Assembly (NCBI RefSeq): GCF_003367245.1
Contig: NZ_QRGR01000007.1
Location: 124,001-188,000 of the forward strand
DNA: 64,000 nt
Source of the DNA: Pontibacter diazotrophicus
GTDB taxonomy: Bacteria > Bacteroidota > Bacteroidia > Cytophagales > Hymenobacteraceae
Direction: 5' to 3'
The translations under genes and the position numbers were made by a program. Below are positions 56,843 through 64,000 of this stretch, piece by piece. Each line of letters starts with the position of its first letter. Within the stretch, counting starts at the first letter, position 1. Under the pieces are notes generated by a model, which worked only from the letters and a program-made list of their open reading frames with translations, ran no database searches and was not told where the DNA came from.

Positions 56843-58222
56843 TTATTTGATATACTTATCAAAGCTTCCTCTTTTGTCTTCTACCTTTCCTTTAGGGAAG
56901 GACAATGCAATGATAACAATTCCTGAAACCACGCCATTCCACATGGCAGTGTCATTGTCTGTTCCTAAAACCCAGGGAGCAGCTATGAGCCAAAGGCCGA
57001 ACAGGACATGGAGGTAGCGCAGGGGGCGGGCTACTTCAGACATGGCAATTACGGCAAATGTCACAATAATGGCACCTGCCAGATGATTACTATCGGCTAT
57101 GGTGCCACTGTACCCCAAAACACCGGGAGCAGCCATTACCCACATACCTATCAGCATGATGAGGAACAAATTCCAGGGTCTAAGCAACAGGTCGTTATAG
57201 GCTTCGCTGAAAGTAAGCTCCAGCAACGTTTCCGGGTTCTTCTTTTCTTCCATATCACCGCCTTTCATGGTACCACCAAACCAAAGGGATTTCCAGTAAG
57301 AGGTACCTCTCTCTTTTTTTTCATGCCGCATCAGCTGTATGGTAGCCAGCACTTCGTCAATTGTAAACGGAATCATTAGCAGGGAGATCATCGCGCTTGT
57401 AAGGCACAGGGTGCACCAGTGCCCCACCGACACCGGCTGAAGGATGACGAGCGTAATACTGACCACTCCGAGCGGGACGATCAGGATACCGAATATGATC
57501 ACGACCCAGGGCATCGTACGCCAGCGATGTGTGCCTCCTGCTAGTCCAAATAACACATCAATGACATAGGAGAATGCTCCCAAGGTGGCATCAGACACTG
57601 GAAAAGACTCAGAAACATCAGACGTCAATACCTTGCGGGTACCATCCCCAAAAAAAGGATCCCACACGGTATTGATATATTCTAGCTGAAAGGCGCCCAT
57701 GTAGCGTGCAACAAAAAAACCGACCCAGGCAAAAAAGATCACAGGTACGCGCTGGTTCCAGGAAGAGGGGTTATAACTCCAGCCAGCTGGGACATTTGGC
57801 CCCGGCTGTGCGAATAATTTGATTCCCGGCTGCCTGGGAATAACGATGCCGAAGACAACAACAAGGGTTCCAATAAGGTAATTATTCAGAAAGCCTGCAC
57901 CTACCTCGGCCCAAAAAATCATGGGAGCAACAAAAAGCCAGACGCCTAAAAAGACAATTCCCCATTGTGCCCATAGCTTATAAGGTTTTAAAGCAAAATA
58001 GCTCAGCACAATCAGGATAATACCTGCCAGAATATCATTCCAAACCATCTCTGGCACCTTGTAGCCAAAGGTGGGAGGGTTGGCTATGAGCCAAAAGCCC
58101 AATGTAATAATGCAGTAATAAACCCAGCTTACTTTTTTATGATGTTCTTCATGTTTTTTTAGTTTCTCATCTGGAAACATATCCTTTTTTACAAAGAAGA
58201 GATTGCTAAAAGTAAGGTTCAT
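56843..58222 (-). CDS. SPW-repeat membrane protein with VKOR-like centre
   Basis: The 459-aa product has about 11-12 membrane helices. SPW repeats (PF03779) occur at both ends: YYCIITLGFWLIANPPTFGY and LGVWLFVAPMIFW in the N-terminal part, and MLIGMWVMAAPGVLGY and LFGLWLIAAPWVLG in the C-terminal part. The middle (about residues 195-300) resembles vitamin K epoxide reductase, with VGHWCTLCLTSAMISLL holding a C-x2-C. The loop Cys pair normally found in VKOR is not seen. It probably sits in the inner membrane; function unknown. A start at the ATG 42 bp inside (MFPDEKLKKHEEHH) is possible. Confidence 0.7.
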   Translation of the reverse strand: MNLTFSNLFFVKKDMFPDEKLKKHEEHHKKVSWVYYCIITLGFWLIANPPTFGYKVPEMVWNDILAGIILIVLSYFALKPYKLWAQWGIVFLGVWLFVAPMIFWAEVGAGFLNNYLIGTLVVVFGIVIPRQPGIKLFAQPGPNVPAGWSYNPSSWNQRVPVIFFAWVGFFVARYMGAFQLEYINTVWDPFFGDGTRKVLTSDVSESFPVSDATLGAFSYVIDVLFGLAGGTHRWRTMPWVVIIFGILIVPLGVVSITLVILQPVSVGHWCTLCLTSAMISLLMIPFTIDEVLATIQLMRHEKKERGTSYWKSLWFGGTMKGGDMEEKKNPETLLELTFSEAYNDLLLRPWNLFLIMLIGMWVMAAPGVLGYSGTIADSNHLAGAIIVTFAVIAMSEVARPLRYLHVLFGLWLIAAPWVLGTDNDTAMWNGVVSGIVIIALSFPKGKVEDKRGSFDKYIK

Positions 58223-58624
58223 GTTTTTTAAAGTTTACGTTTAAAACTGAAACTCTGGAAAAGCATAAAGGGGAAGAGAATGTTCCTGGAATATGCTCCC
58301 AAAAGTCTTTTCTGAACTATGCTTTTTTCGAGCCTAAACATTAAGATGCTGGGTGCCTGTTACCAAGGAATACGGTAAATGAGGTGAAGGTGTACAACTA
58401 TATTTTGTTTGCTATTGTTTTGCGATAACCAACTGGCATTTAGTGTCATTCTTCGAGTGAACATCTCGGAGATTAGTATCCATCAGCTTTCTATGTTTTT
58501 TTCCGGAGAAGGGGAGGAGCCAACTGGTAAAAGCGGGTAAAGTACGTAGATGCCGTAATTAGTACTAGCTTATCTCAGTATAAATCATTCTTGCCAACTT
58601 CGTACATATAAGTTTAATGCCTTT
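58223..58624. other. Intergenic region
   Basis: A 402-bp gap between divergent genes. It contains TTTAAAGTTTACGTTTAAA near the SPW start (a partial palindrome) and a near-consensus TAAGTTTA box about 12 bp before the micro-ORF at 58625. No toxin-like ORF is seen upstream. Confidence 0.35.
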
Positions 58625-58795
58625 ATGCCTATGGAACATAAGCCTATCACAACCCAGGATGAGTACGACAAAGTAGCTGCCCGCATAGAACAGTTAAAAG
58701 ATGGTGATGCGGGCTCGGAAGAAGCGGAAGAATTGAAGCTGTTAACGAAATTGATAATTGCCTACGAAAGTAAAAGACAGCAACCAGAAGAGTGA
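58625..58795 (+). CDS. 56-aa protein resembling the N-terminus of HigA/HTH antitoxins
   Basis: ATG at 58625 to TGA at 58793-58795 encodes 56 aa. The pattern is the N-terminal module of many HigA-type antitoxins: KPITTQDEYDKVAARIEQLK, then a GSEEAEELKLLTKLIIAYE segment (typical: an acidic Gly-Ser-x-Glu-x-x-Glu-Leu run before ALVEAYE). The HTH DNA-binding part is missing and the downstream sequence does not restore it. No toxin gene is next to it. Either a stand-alone relative or a truncated remnant. Confidence 0.6.
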   Translation: MPMEHKPITTQDEYDKVAARIEQLKDGDAGSEEAEELKLLTKLIIAYESKRQQPEE

Positions 58796-58918
58796 AATCT
58801 TAAAGATACTTCATGCAGGTCCCCCCGCATTTTGCCTCATTTTCAGAAGGGGGAAGGGCACCGTTTGTTTTGGCTAAAACAGAATGAACAGCCCTGCCTT
58901 TAAAGGAGGCAATTCTGA

Positions 58919-58943
58919 CATTACGCATAATGTATGCGTAATG
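58919..58943. other. Perfect hairpin downstream of the TonB receptor
   Basis: CATTACGCATA (58919-58929) pairs with TATGCGTAATG (58933-58943) around ATG, 50 bp past the receptor stop. There is no clear T run on either strand, so it may be a terminator, processing site or operator. Confidence 0.4.
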
Positions 58944-58992
58944 CCTTTGTAAGCCTAATCAGTGCCATGCATGTAGCAGGACCGTGTCAATT

Positions 58993-61179
58993 TTACAGCA
59001 GATTTAGTTTAATGCCACCATTGATTACCCTGCCATCAACCGGCGCATATATCTCATCAAAAACAGGAGTCGTTATGCTGCCACTATAGATACTGCCGAA
59101 CCTGCTTTGCCTGGTGTCGAAAATATTCTCGAAGTTGAGGAACAGGGAGAACTTTGAAAACATTTTCTCTATCATTATCCCATTAATCCAATAGTCACGC
59201 CCTCTGCTGCCATCCGTAAGCCGCTGCGAACTGAAGTAGTAGGCTTCCAGGCCTATTCTGAAATTATCCTCCTTCTCCAGCATCAGCACGTTGTTTACTC
59301 TGTGCTTTGGGGTAAGCGGCATATCAGTTACGGTGCCATTGTAATGCTGCCTGGCGTCAGTATAGGTATAGCCTAAAAACAGCTTCACCCATTCGTATCC
59401 AAATTTCATGTTTGTTTCAACGCCTTTGGTGTCCACGTATCCGCTTGCGTTCCGAAACTCATAGAGGTTGTCAGCTCGCTGTGAAAGGATAAGCGGGTCG
59501 TTTAGATAGGTGTAGAAAAACATATGGTTAATGCTGAAGGTCACTTTGTCTCCGATGATGGTGTTGAAGTTGATGTCAGCGTTTCCACCGATGGATGTTT
59601 CCACCTCTGTTACCCGTGCGGCGAGCGGTAAAATATTCTGGAAGGTGATATTCTCTGCTTCCTGCGTGAAGATAGTCGGTGTCTTGTAGCCCATGCCTCC
59701 ACCGATGCGGGAGGTCAGGCGGTCGCTTATTCTAAACAGTGCCGAGACACGTGGCAGTACAAACAATCCCTCAATCTTTTTTGCTGGCGCAGGCATTACA
59801 TAGTCGGTCCTGAGGCCTGTTTCCAGCACAAACCAGTCTACGGGCGTGAAAGTGTTTTGTGCAAATGCGCCGATAATGGTGTTGTTGTAGTCTCTGGCTC
59901 CAACCGCATCCGCATTCTGCTCCGAGAATTTATCGGTCCAAAGGTTTGCACCCATTACCCAATCAGACCTGTCGCTGTTCAGGCTATACGCCACCTCACT
60001 GAAACTGGAAAGTTGCTCTCCTGAAAAGTCGTAGCCGGGAACAAAAATATCCCTGTTGAAAAAGCTAAGGCTATTCTTCACAGAAAGCATGGATTGGTCT
60101 GAGAGCCTGTGTTCGAGGTTGAACTGCGTGGAGTATCGTTTCGTGTTGTTCTGCTCAAAGTAAAGGTTGCCTTCAGCTCCATCGATGTAGCGTAAATCAC
60201 CGCCCAGGCGCTCTTCCTGTGTTGCGTTCAGCCCCAGGTAAAGCTGCGTGCGCTCGCTTGGATAGTAATAGACACGGGGATTCAGTGTATACCTCTCAAA
60301 CTCCGGGATGGCAGAGAAACCGATGTCAGCCGGGTCATAGGCGTTGTTCGTGTTTCTGGATGCAAAGACGGTTACGCCGAGCTTGCCAAACCTTTTTCCA
60401 TAGAAGCTGCTCAGGTCAAGCCCTCCCGCACTGGTGGCATTGGCCATAAAGGAGAGTTCACCTTCTTCTGTTGGTCTCTTGGTAATCAGGTTCACCAGTC
60501 CTGCTATGGCACCGCCTCCGTAAAGCGTGGAAGAACTTCCTTTAATTACCTCCACCTGGTATAAGTTAAGCGGTGGAATCTGCATGATGCTAAGGCCACT
60601 GGAAAAGCCGGAGTAAAGCGGGAAGCCGTCCTGCAGTATCTGCGTATAACGCCCGTCCAGCCCCTGAATGCGAATGGTGGCGCTTGCGCTGGTAGCCGAA
60701 GTCTGCTGCGTCTGGATACCGGTGCTTTCACTCAGCAGCATCCTGATGTCTCCTGGTTTCATGTTCGCTTTCTCACCAAGTTCTTCCAGCGTAATGGCCT
60801 CGAGTCGTGTCGGAATATCTTCTATGGTACGGCTGCTGCGGGTGGTGGAGATAACCACCTCCTCCAGTTCCTCACCACCTGGCGCTAACTGCACCACAAT
60901 GGGTGCTGACTGGGCAAGCGGGAACGTAAGCGTATCCAGCCTGTCTTCGTACCCGACATAGCTGTACCGGATGACCTGCCTGCCATCGGGAATTCCTGAC
61001 AATTGAAGCGCACCGTCCGCACCGGCACTTGCGCCGATACCTGTTCCCATGACGGATGCTGTAGCACCAATCAAGGGCGCTTTTGTTTCGCTATCTCTGA
61101 TGATAGCCTGAAGTGTATTTTGGCTATAGGCCATGGTATTGCCCAGCAAGAGGAGCAATACAAATATGTATTTGTTCAT
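58993..61179 (-). CDS. TonB-dependent receptor with N-terminal CarboxypepD_reg-like domain
   Basis: Using ATG 61179 the product is 728 aa with a signal peptide (MNKYIFVLLLLLGNTMAYSQ). A carboxypeptidase-regulatory-like beta domain (about residues 20-100: TLQAIIRDSETKAPLIGATA, GRQVIRYSYVGYED) precedes a TonB-box-like ELEEVVISTT (about 107-116) and the plug (IRIQGLDGRYTQILQDGFPLYSGF-type; about 125-235 with SSSTLYGGGAIAGLVNLIT). The rest is a 22-strand barrel. It imports a scarce substrate, possibly a metal complex: the upstream gene is DUF6660, which I associate with metal-linked receptors. The 26-residue longer start is rejected because it buries the signal. Confidence 0.88.
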   Translation of the reverse strand: MNKYIFVLLLLLGNTMAYSQNTLQAIIRDSETKAPLIGATASVMGTGIGASAGADGALQLSGIPDGRQVIRYSYVGYEDRLDTLTFPLAQSAPIVVQLAPGGEELEEVVISTTRSSRTIEDIPTRLEAITLEELGEKANMKPGDIRMLLSESTGIQTQQTSATSASATIRIQGLDGRYTQILQDGFPLYSGFSSGLSIMQIPPLNLYQVEVIKGSSSTLYGGGAIAGLVNLITKRPTEEGELSFMANATSAGGLDLSSFYGKRFGKLGVTVFASRNTNNAYDPADIGFSAIPEFERYTLNPRVYYYPSERTQLYLGLNATQEERLGGDLRYIDGAEGNLYFEQNNTKRYSTQFNLEHRLSDQSMLSVKNSLSFFNRDIFVPGYDFSGEQLSSFSEVAYSLNSDRSDWVMGANLWTDKFSEQNADAVGARDYNNTIIGAFAQNTFTPVDWFVLETGLRTDYVMPAPAKKIEGLFVLPRVSALFRISDRLTSRIGGGMGYKTPTIFTQEAENITFQNILPLAARVTEVETSIGGNADINFNTIIGDKVTFSINHMFFYTYLNDPLILSQRADNLYEFRNASGYVDTKGVETNMKFGYEWVKLFLGYTYTDARQHYNGTVTDMPLTPKHRVNNVLMLEKEDNFRIGLEAYYFSSQRLTDGSRGRDYWINGIMIEKMFSKFSLFLNFENIFDTRQSRFGSIYSGSITTPVFDEIYAPVDGRVINGGIKLNLL

Positions 61180-61266
61180 TTCTTTGAAAACTAATGCTAT
61201 AAAATTTACAAGCGATACAGGCGTGTACCGCATTCCTTCCTGGTGACAGCGTGTCACGCTATAACA

Positions 61267-61572
61267 TTAGCTTAGTTTTGGGGGCTGCCAGATGGCATGG
61301 TGGAATGGGGCAAAGAAGCTTTGCCTGTAGGTTGCAAAGAGATGACCGTTATGAGAAAGCAGGGGTGTTACAGGCGCTACTGCGAATCCGGACACCGTAA
61401 AGCCGATGCAGGAGGAGCAACTGTAGAAAGGGGAGCAAGCGTCAGCATCCTTCTCGTGGCTGTCGGCTTGTTCTGTCATCATCTCTTCACTGGCGCAGTT
61501 GTCGGTGAGGCAGCAAGGCATTACCGAGAGCGTAACTACTAACAGTGCGCATATGATTGTTAAGACTTTCAC
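61267..61572 (-). CDS. DUF6660-like small Cys-rich exported protein
   Basis: The 101-aa product starts with GTG and a signal peptide-like hydrophobic stretch (residues ~3-17). A Cys-rich part follows: MPCCLTDNCASEE, then DACSPFYSCSSC, and the end AIWQPPKLS. This layout (early MPC, central SPFxxCxxC, end with WQPP) matches DUF6660, found in Bacteroidota next to TonB receptors. It may bind a metal. It lies 87 bp upstream of the receptor, same strand. A promoter lies so close that the mRNA is probably leaderless. Confidence 0.65.
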   Translation of the reverse strand: MKVLTIICALLVVTLSVMPCCLTDNCASEEMMTEQADSHEKDADACSPFYSCSSCIGFTVSGFAVAPVTPLLSHNGHLFATYRQSFFAPFHHAIWQPPKLS

Positions 61573-61576
61573 CCTA

Positions 61577-61607
61577 CAAAAGTACTGATTCTCTCTATAG
61601 TTTCAAA
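61577..61607 (-). promoter_or_regulatory. Consensus Bacteroidota promoter (TTTG N19 TACTTTTG)
   Basis: On the minus strand TTTG (61607-61604) and TACTTTTG (61584-61577) are exactly 19 bp apart. The -7 box ends 4 bp before the GTG start codon. Confidence 0.65.
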
Positions 61608-61720
61608 GACAATGGCATGGTGCGGGCAGTTCACACACTTTCAAAAGTAAACGTTCCATCGCACATGCCACTCCACAGAATTAAACAGAAGGGTAAAACA
61701 GTTCATGAAATGAAGCGAAT

Positions 61721-63043
61721 CTACTGCTGCAGCATAGAGGCACTGTAGGGGTTGGAGAGGAGTTCGCGGAATACCTCCCAGCGCTTTTCCGGGTTTGCTG
61801 CCGTACCACCCTGTGCCTCCACATGCTGGCGCACCAGTTCCTGCCCTAGGTTGTAGTTGATCACATAACTCCTGTAGCGGTCAAAAAAGCGGGTGCGTTG
61901 CAGTGCTTTGTCTTTGTCGTAGAAGTTATATTTTACCAGCAGGTCGGCGGCTTCTTCCCGGCTGATCTGGCCGTCTAGGTACAGGCGTGCTGCTTCGGTT
62001 CCTGCAAAGTCTAGCTGGGCAATTTTATTAAGAATAGCATAATAGCCTTCTGCCTCTTTCGGGTTCAGGCCTGCCAGCGGGAACAGTACTTCCTTCTCAA
62101 ACTGAATACGTTCGGCGGCAGGAAAGGCAACCTCCACGCCGTAGTTGGCGCTGCCTTCCGCAATCAGCGACTGTGGGCTGAACAGCGGGTACACGGAATA
62201 CTCTTTCCAGCCACGGTTGTTTACCAGTTCTTCCTCCAGCAGCACGTTGTACACATGGTGCCCCGGGTACCCCTCGTGTCCGGCCAGGTCTATGGCGCGC
62301 TCAATGTTGATCGGAAAATCTGTGTTAATCTGAATCAGGCTATAACTGTTGCCTTTAAAGTAGTTGTATCCTGACCACGGTTTGTCTGTGACATACTCTA
62401 CCTTGAAGTTTTCATTTTCAGGCAAATCATAATGGGCTTTGGTTCTTCTGCGCGCCTCTGTGATGGCAGCCTGAAATACGGTGTCGAGTTTTTCCTTTGG
62501 AATAACGAATCGGAAGCGGTAAGCAGCCCAACGGTCTGCAATGCTGCCTTCACCAGGAAGCGCCGTATCCAGCGTCTGCAGCAGCGAATCGAAGTAAGTG
62601 AATTCGTAGTGCGGTGGTACGGCATCATAAAGCAGTTTTGCCTCTTCATCAAAAGAAAGCTTTCTGCCCTGCATCATCTCCACCTTCGTGATGCTGGCCA
62701 GCACCTGTTTCTGCAGCATCGCTATTCTTCTTTTCTCCAGCGCCGTTAGCCCGATGGTGTCCTGCGCCATAAGTCCTTGTTGTACCAGTTGTAACTCCTG
62801 CAGCAGCGTTTCTCCCGGAAAAGTATCAGCAGGAGCGGAGGTCGGCTTCCATTCTTCCGGACCATAATAGGCATCCACAAAGTCGCTGTCGTATTGGCCA
62901 ATCCGCAGCAGCGTTTTTACATACTGTTCTGCCAGTACATCCATGGGTGGTACAGGTGCCTCCTGCTGCTTTGCAGGCGCACAAGCCCCGAGCAAAGCCA
63001 GGCAAACGAAGGGTAAGAGGTTCTTCAGGTAGTAGAACTTCAT
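61721..63043 (-). CDS. DUF885-family lipoprotein, putative zinc peptidase
   Basis: The 440-aa product has a lipobox ALLGAC (Cys ~21). The conserved zinc motif appears as HEGYPGHH (about residues 252-259), an HExxGH-like site, with a downstream Glu in LIAEGSANYG (about 288-297) fitting the third ligand. This is the DUF885 pattern; members are uncharacterised metallopeptidase relatives. The protein is all-helical and probably faces the periplasm. Monocistronic. Confidence 0.78.
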   Translation of the reverse strand: MKFYYLKNLLPFVCLALLGACAPAKQQEAPVPPMDVLAEQYVKTLLRIGQYDSDFVDAYYGPEEWKPTSAPADTFPGETLLQELQLVQQGLMAQDTIGLTALEKRRIAMLQKQVLASITKVEMMQGRKLSFDEEAKLLYDAVPPHYEFTYFDSLLQTLDTALPGEGSIADRWAAYRFRFVIPKEKLDTVFQAAITEARRRTKAHYDLPENENFKVEYVTDKPWSGYNYFKGNSYSLIQINTDFPINIERAIDLAGHEGYPGHHVYNVLLEEELVNNRGWKEYSVYPLFSPQSLIAEGSANYGVEVAFPAAERIQFEKEVLFPLAGLNPKEAEGYYAILNKIAQLDFAGTEAARLYLDGQISREEAADLLVKYNFYDKDKALQRTRFFDRYRSYVINYNLGQELVRQHVEAQGGTAANPEKRWEVFRELLSNPYSASMLQQ

Positions 63044-63484
63044 GTGGTGTCAGTTTAGCTAGAGCGCAAAAAGTAGTGTAAGCTAATATTTATATAAATA
63101 AAAATCCTGGGATGCTCAGAATATGTTTGTTGGCTTTGAGGCAGCACTTCTTCAGTAACCTTTCATGAGCCCAAATTCCAAGTAATTTAATCCTTTCTCA
63201 AACTATACTCCATTTAGAAGTAGGGAGGTGGATATCTAATAACACATTTCTGAAGCGAATAAGCATTATAGTATGGACATACCTAATATGTAACTCAAGT
63301 TGGGATTTTTTTTGTATCTGAAATGAACCCACCCCTAACCCCTCCGAGGAGGGGAATCTTCTTTCTAGGCCAAAATTCCCCTCTTGGGAGGGGTAGGGGT
63401 GGGTAATCAACGGTAGTGAAATGTGAAAATCGCAACTTGAGTTATGTATATAATCTGCACTGTGCTGCCTCTTTTATTCAGCTG
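63044..63484. other. Intergenic region carrying a G-rich repeat
   Basis: The 441-bp gap lies between the peptidase gene's start and the LysR stop, both on minus. Apart from the G-rich inverted repeat at 63327-63404 I see no ORF or RNA. Confidence 0.4.
63327..63404. repeat. G/C-rich imperfect inverted repeat with G-quadruplex motif
   Basis: ACCCACCCCTAACCCCTCC (63327-63345) pairs with GGGAGGGGTAGGGGTGGGT (63386-63404) apart from a one-base shift. The right arm has four G runs (G3 A G4 TA G4 T G3), an intramolecular G-quadruplex pattern. Same repeat class as the arms at 41931/42128. Confidence 0.7.
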
Positions 63485-64000
63485 TCAGTTACCATCTGCG
63501 ACATACTTACCGGCTGCTTCCGACACCTGTTGCAGAATGTTCTTCAGCACAGGGCTGTTGTCGTTCTTGCGCCATGTCACGTAGAGGTTCATTTTGTAGG
63601 GTAGGGTGATAAAGCGCACATTGGGCAATGCACTGAAAGAGTAAGAGTACGGCAGGATGGACACGCCAAGCCCCTTGGAGACCAGCCCGAGAACCATTCC
63701 CCCGAAGTCCGTTTCGATGCGCACATCAGGCGTGAAGCTGTGGTCTTCGAGAATCTGCCGAAGGCTTGAGGTGTAAAATGTTGTCTGCGCCAGGTTTGAC
63801 AGGATAAACTTCTCATTCTCTAAATCGTGAAGCCCCGTAAAGTTTTGCTCGTTTAAGTGATGGTTCGAGGGCACGACAAGGGCGAACGGCTCTGAGTACA
63901 GGCAGATTGACTGCAACGACGGGTTTCCAGCGGGGTCACGCCTGAACGCCATGTCCATCTGGTAACTTAACAGCAACTGCTCAAAGCTGATGTCGGTCGG
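63485..64000 (-). CDS. LysR-type regulator, C-terminal substrate-binding domain (5' truncated by window)
   Basis: The frame is open from the window edge (codon 64000-63998) to the TAA at 63485-63487, giving 171 residues. It fits the LysR substrate-binding domain: MDMAFRRDP..., LVVPSNHHLNEQ, a GMVLGLVSKGLGVSILPYS switch (about residues 111-129 of the fragment) and a final WRKNDNSPVLKNILQQ helix. The HTH domain lies outside. Target genes unknown; the divergent partner, if any, is beyond the edge. Confidence 0.88.
   Translation of the reverse strand, partial: PTDISFEQLLLSYQMDMAFRRDPAGNPSLQSICLYSEPFALVVPSNHHLNEQNFTGLHDLENEKFILSNLAQTTFYTSSLRQILEDHSFTPDVRIETDFGGMVLGLVSKGLGVSILPYSYSFSALPNVRFITLPYKMNLYVTWRKNDNSPVLKNILQQVSEAAGKYVADGN

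Noticed and set aside
1..64000. CRISPR arrays, prophage or IS transposases
   Set aside because: No regularly spaced direct repeats, no transposase, integrase or phage structural motifs were seen in any frame.

Overview
The window comes from a Bacteroidota chromosome, most likely a Cytophagales/Hymenobacteraceae relative such as Pontibacter (inference). The signs are: an FtsZ tail of the Bacteroidota type; proteins with type IX secretion (T9SS) or gliding-motility C-terminal domains; TonB receptor architecture; promoters fitting the Bacteroidota pattern TTTG / TAnnTTTG; and little use of Shine-Dalgarno sites. Base composition is near 45-50% GC except for a very GC-rich duplicated block and several AT-rich intergenic patches.

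Layout. 1-4.9 kb: 3' end of ftsZ, an FMN reductase, and the sdhCAB operon (minus strand). 4.9-12.1 kb: two giant secreted surface proteins whose C-terminal ~600 codons are identical at DNA level (1,792 bp), enclosing a DCC-family thiol oxidoreductase and fabD. 12.2-16.3 kb: folK, an alpha/beta hydrolase, a polyprenyl diphosphate synthase, a TonB-C-like secreted protein and a methyltransferase. 16.3-20.5 kb: an AT-rich patch of single secreted or lipoprotein genes, including a frameshifted esterase. 20.5-27.7 kb: a thioredoxin-fold lipoprotein, aconitase and a T9SS subtilisin. 28.2-33.5 kb: a stressosome operon rsbR-rsbS-rsbT, then an RsbT-PP2C fusion and an RsbT-histidine kinase fusion, facing a single-domain response regulator. 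33.8-47.2 kb: a DUF4136 lipoprotein, then nitrate assimilation genes: cobA (siroheme precursor), nirB, nirD, an outer-membrane porin, a nitrate transporter, a fused nitrate reductase/FAD reductase/BFD protein, and a protein that looks like a sulfite-reductase scaffold ending in rubredoxin. 47.3-64 kb: purU, a YdiJ-like FAD/Fe-S dehydrogenase, a PagL-like deacylase, tRNA-Pro(GGG), an MFS transporter, a Ca2+/Na+ exchanger, an SPW/VKOR-like membrane protein, a HigA-N-like micro-ORF, a TonB receptor with a DUF6660 partner, a DUF885 peptidase, and the C-terminal part of a LysR regulator.

How genes work together. The nitrate genes form a complete route: outer-membrane porin, inner-membrane NarK/NasA carrier, cytoplasmic nitrate reductase with its own NADH:FAD module, then NirBD to ammonium, with CobA feeding siroheme. 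The rsb operon has three separate RsbT-type ATPase modules downstream of one RsbR/RsbS pair, suggesting that stressosome output splits into a free switch kinase, a phosphatase and a phosphorelay. The two surface proteins appear to be homogenised by gene conversion, because deletion between the repeats would remove fabD. Many transcription units end in unusually long perfect inverted repeats (15-33 bp arms) that probably act as bidirectional terminators.
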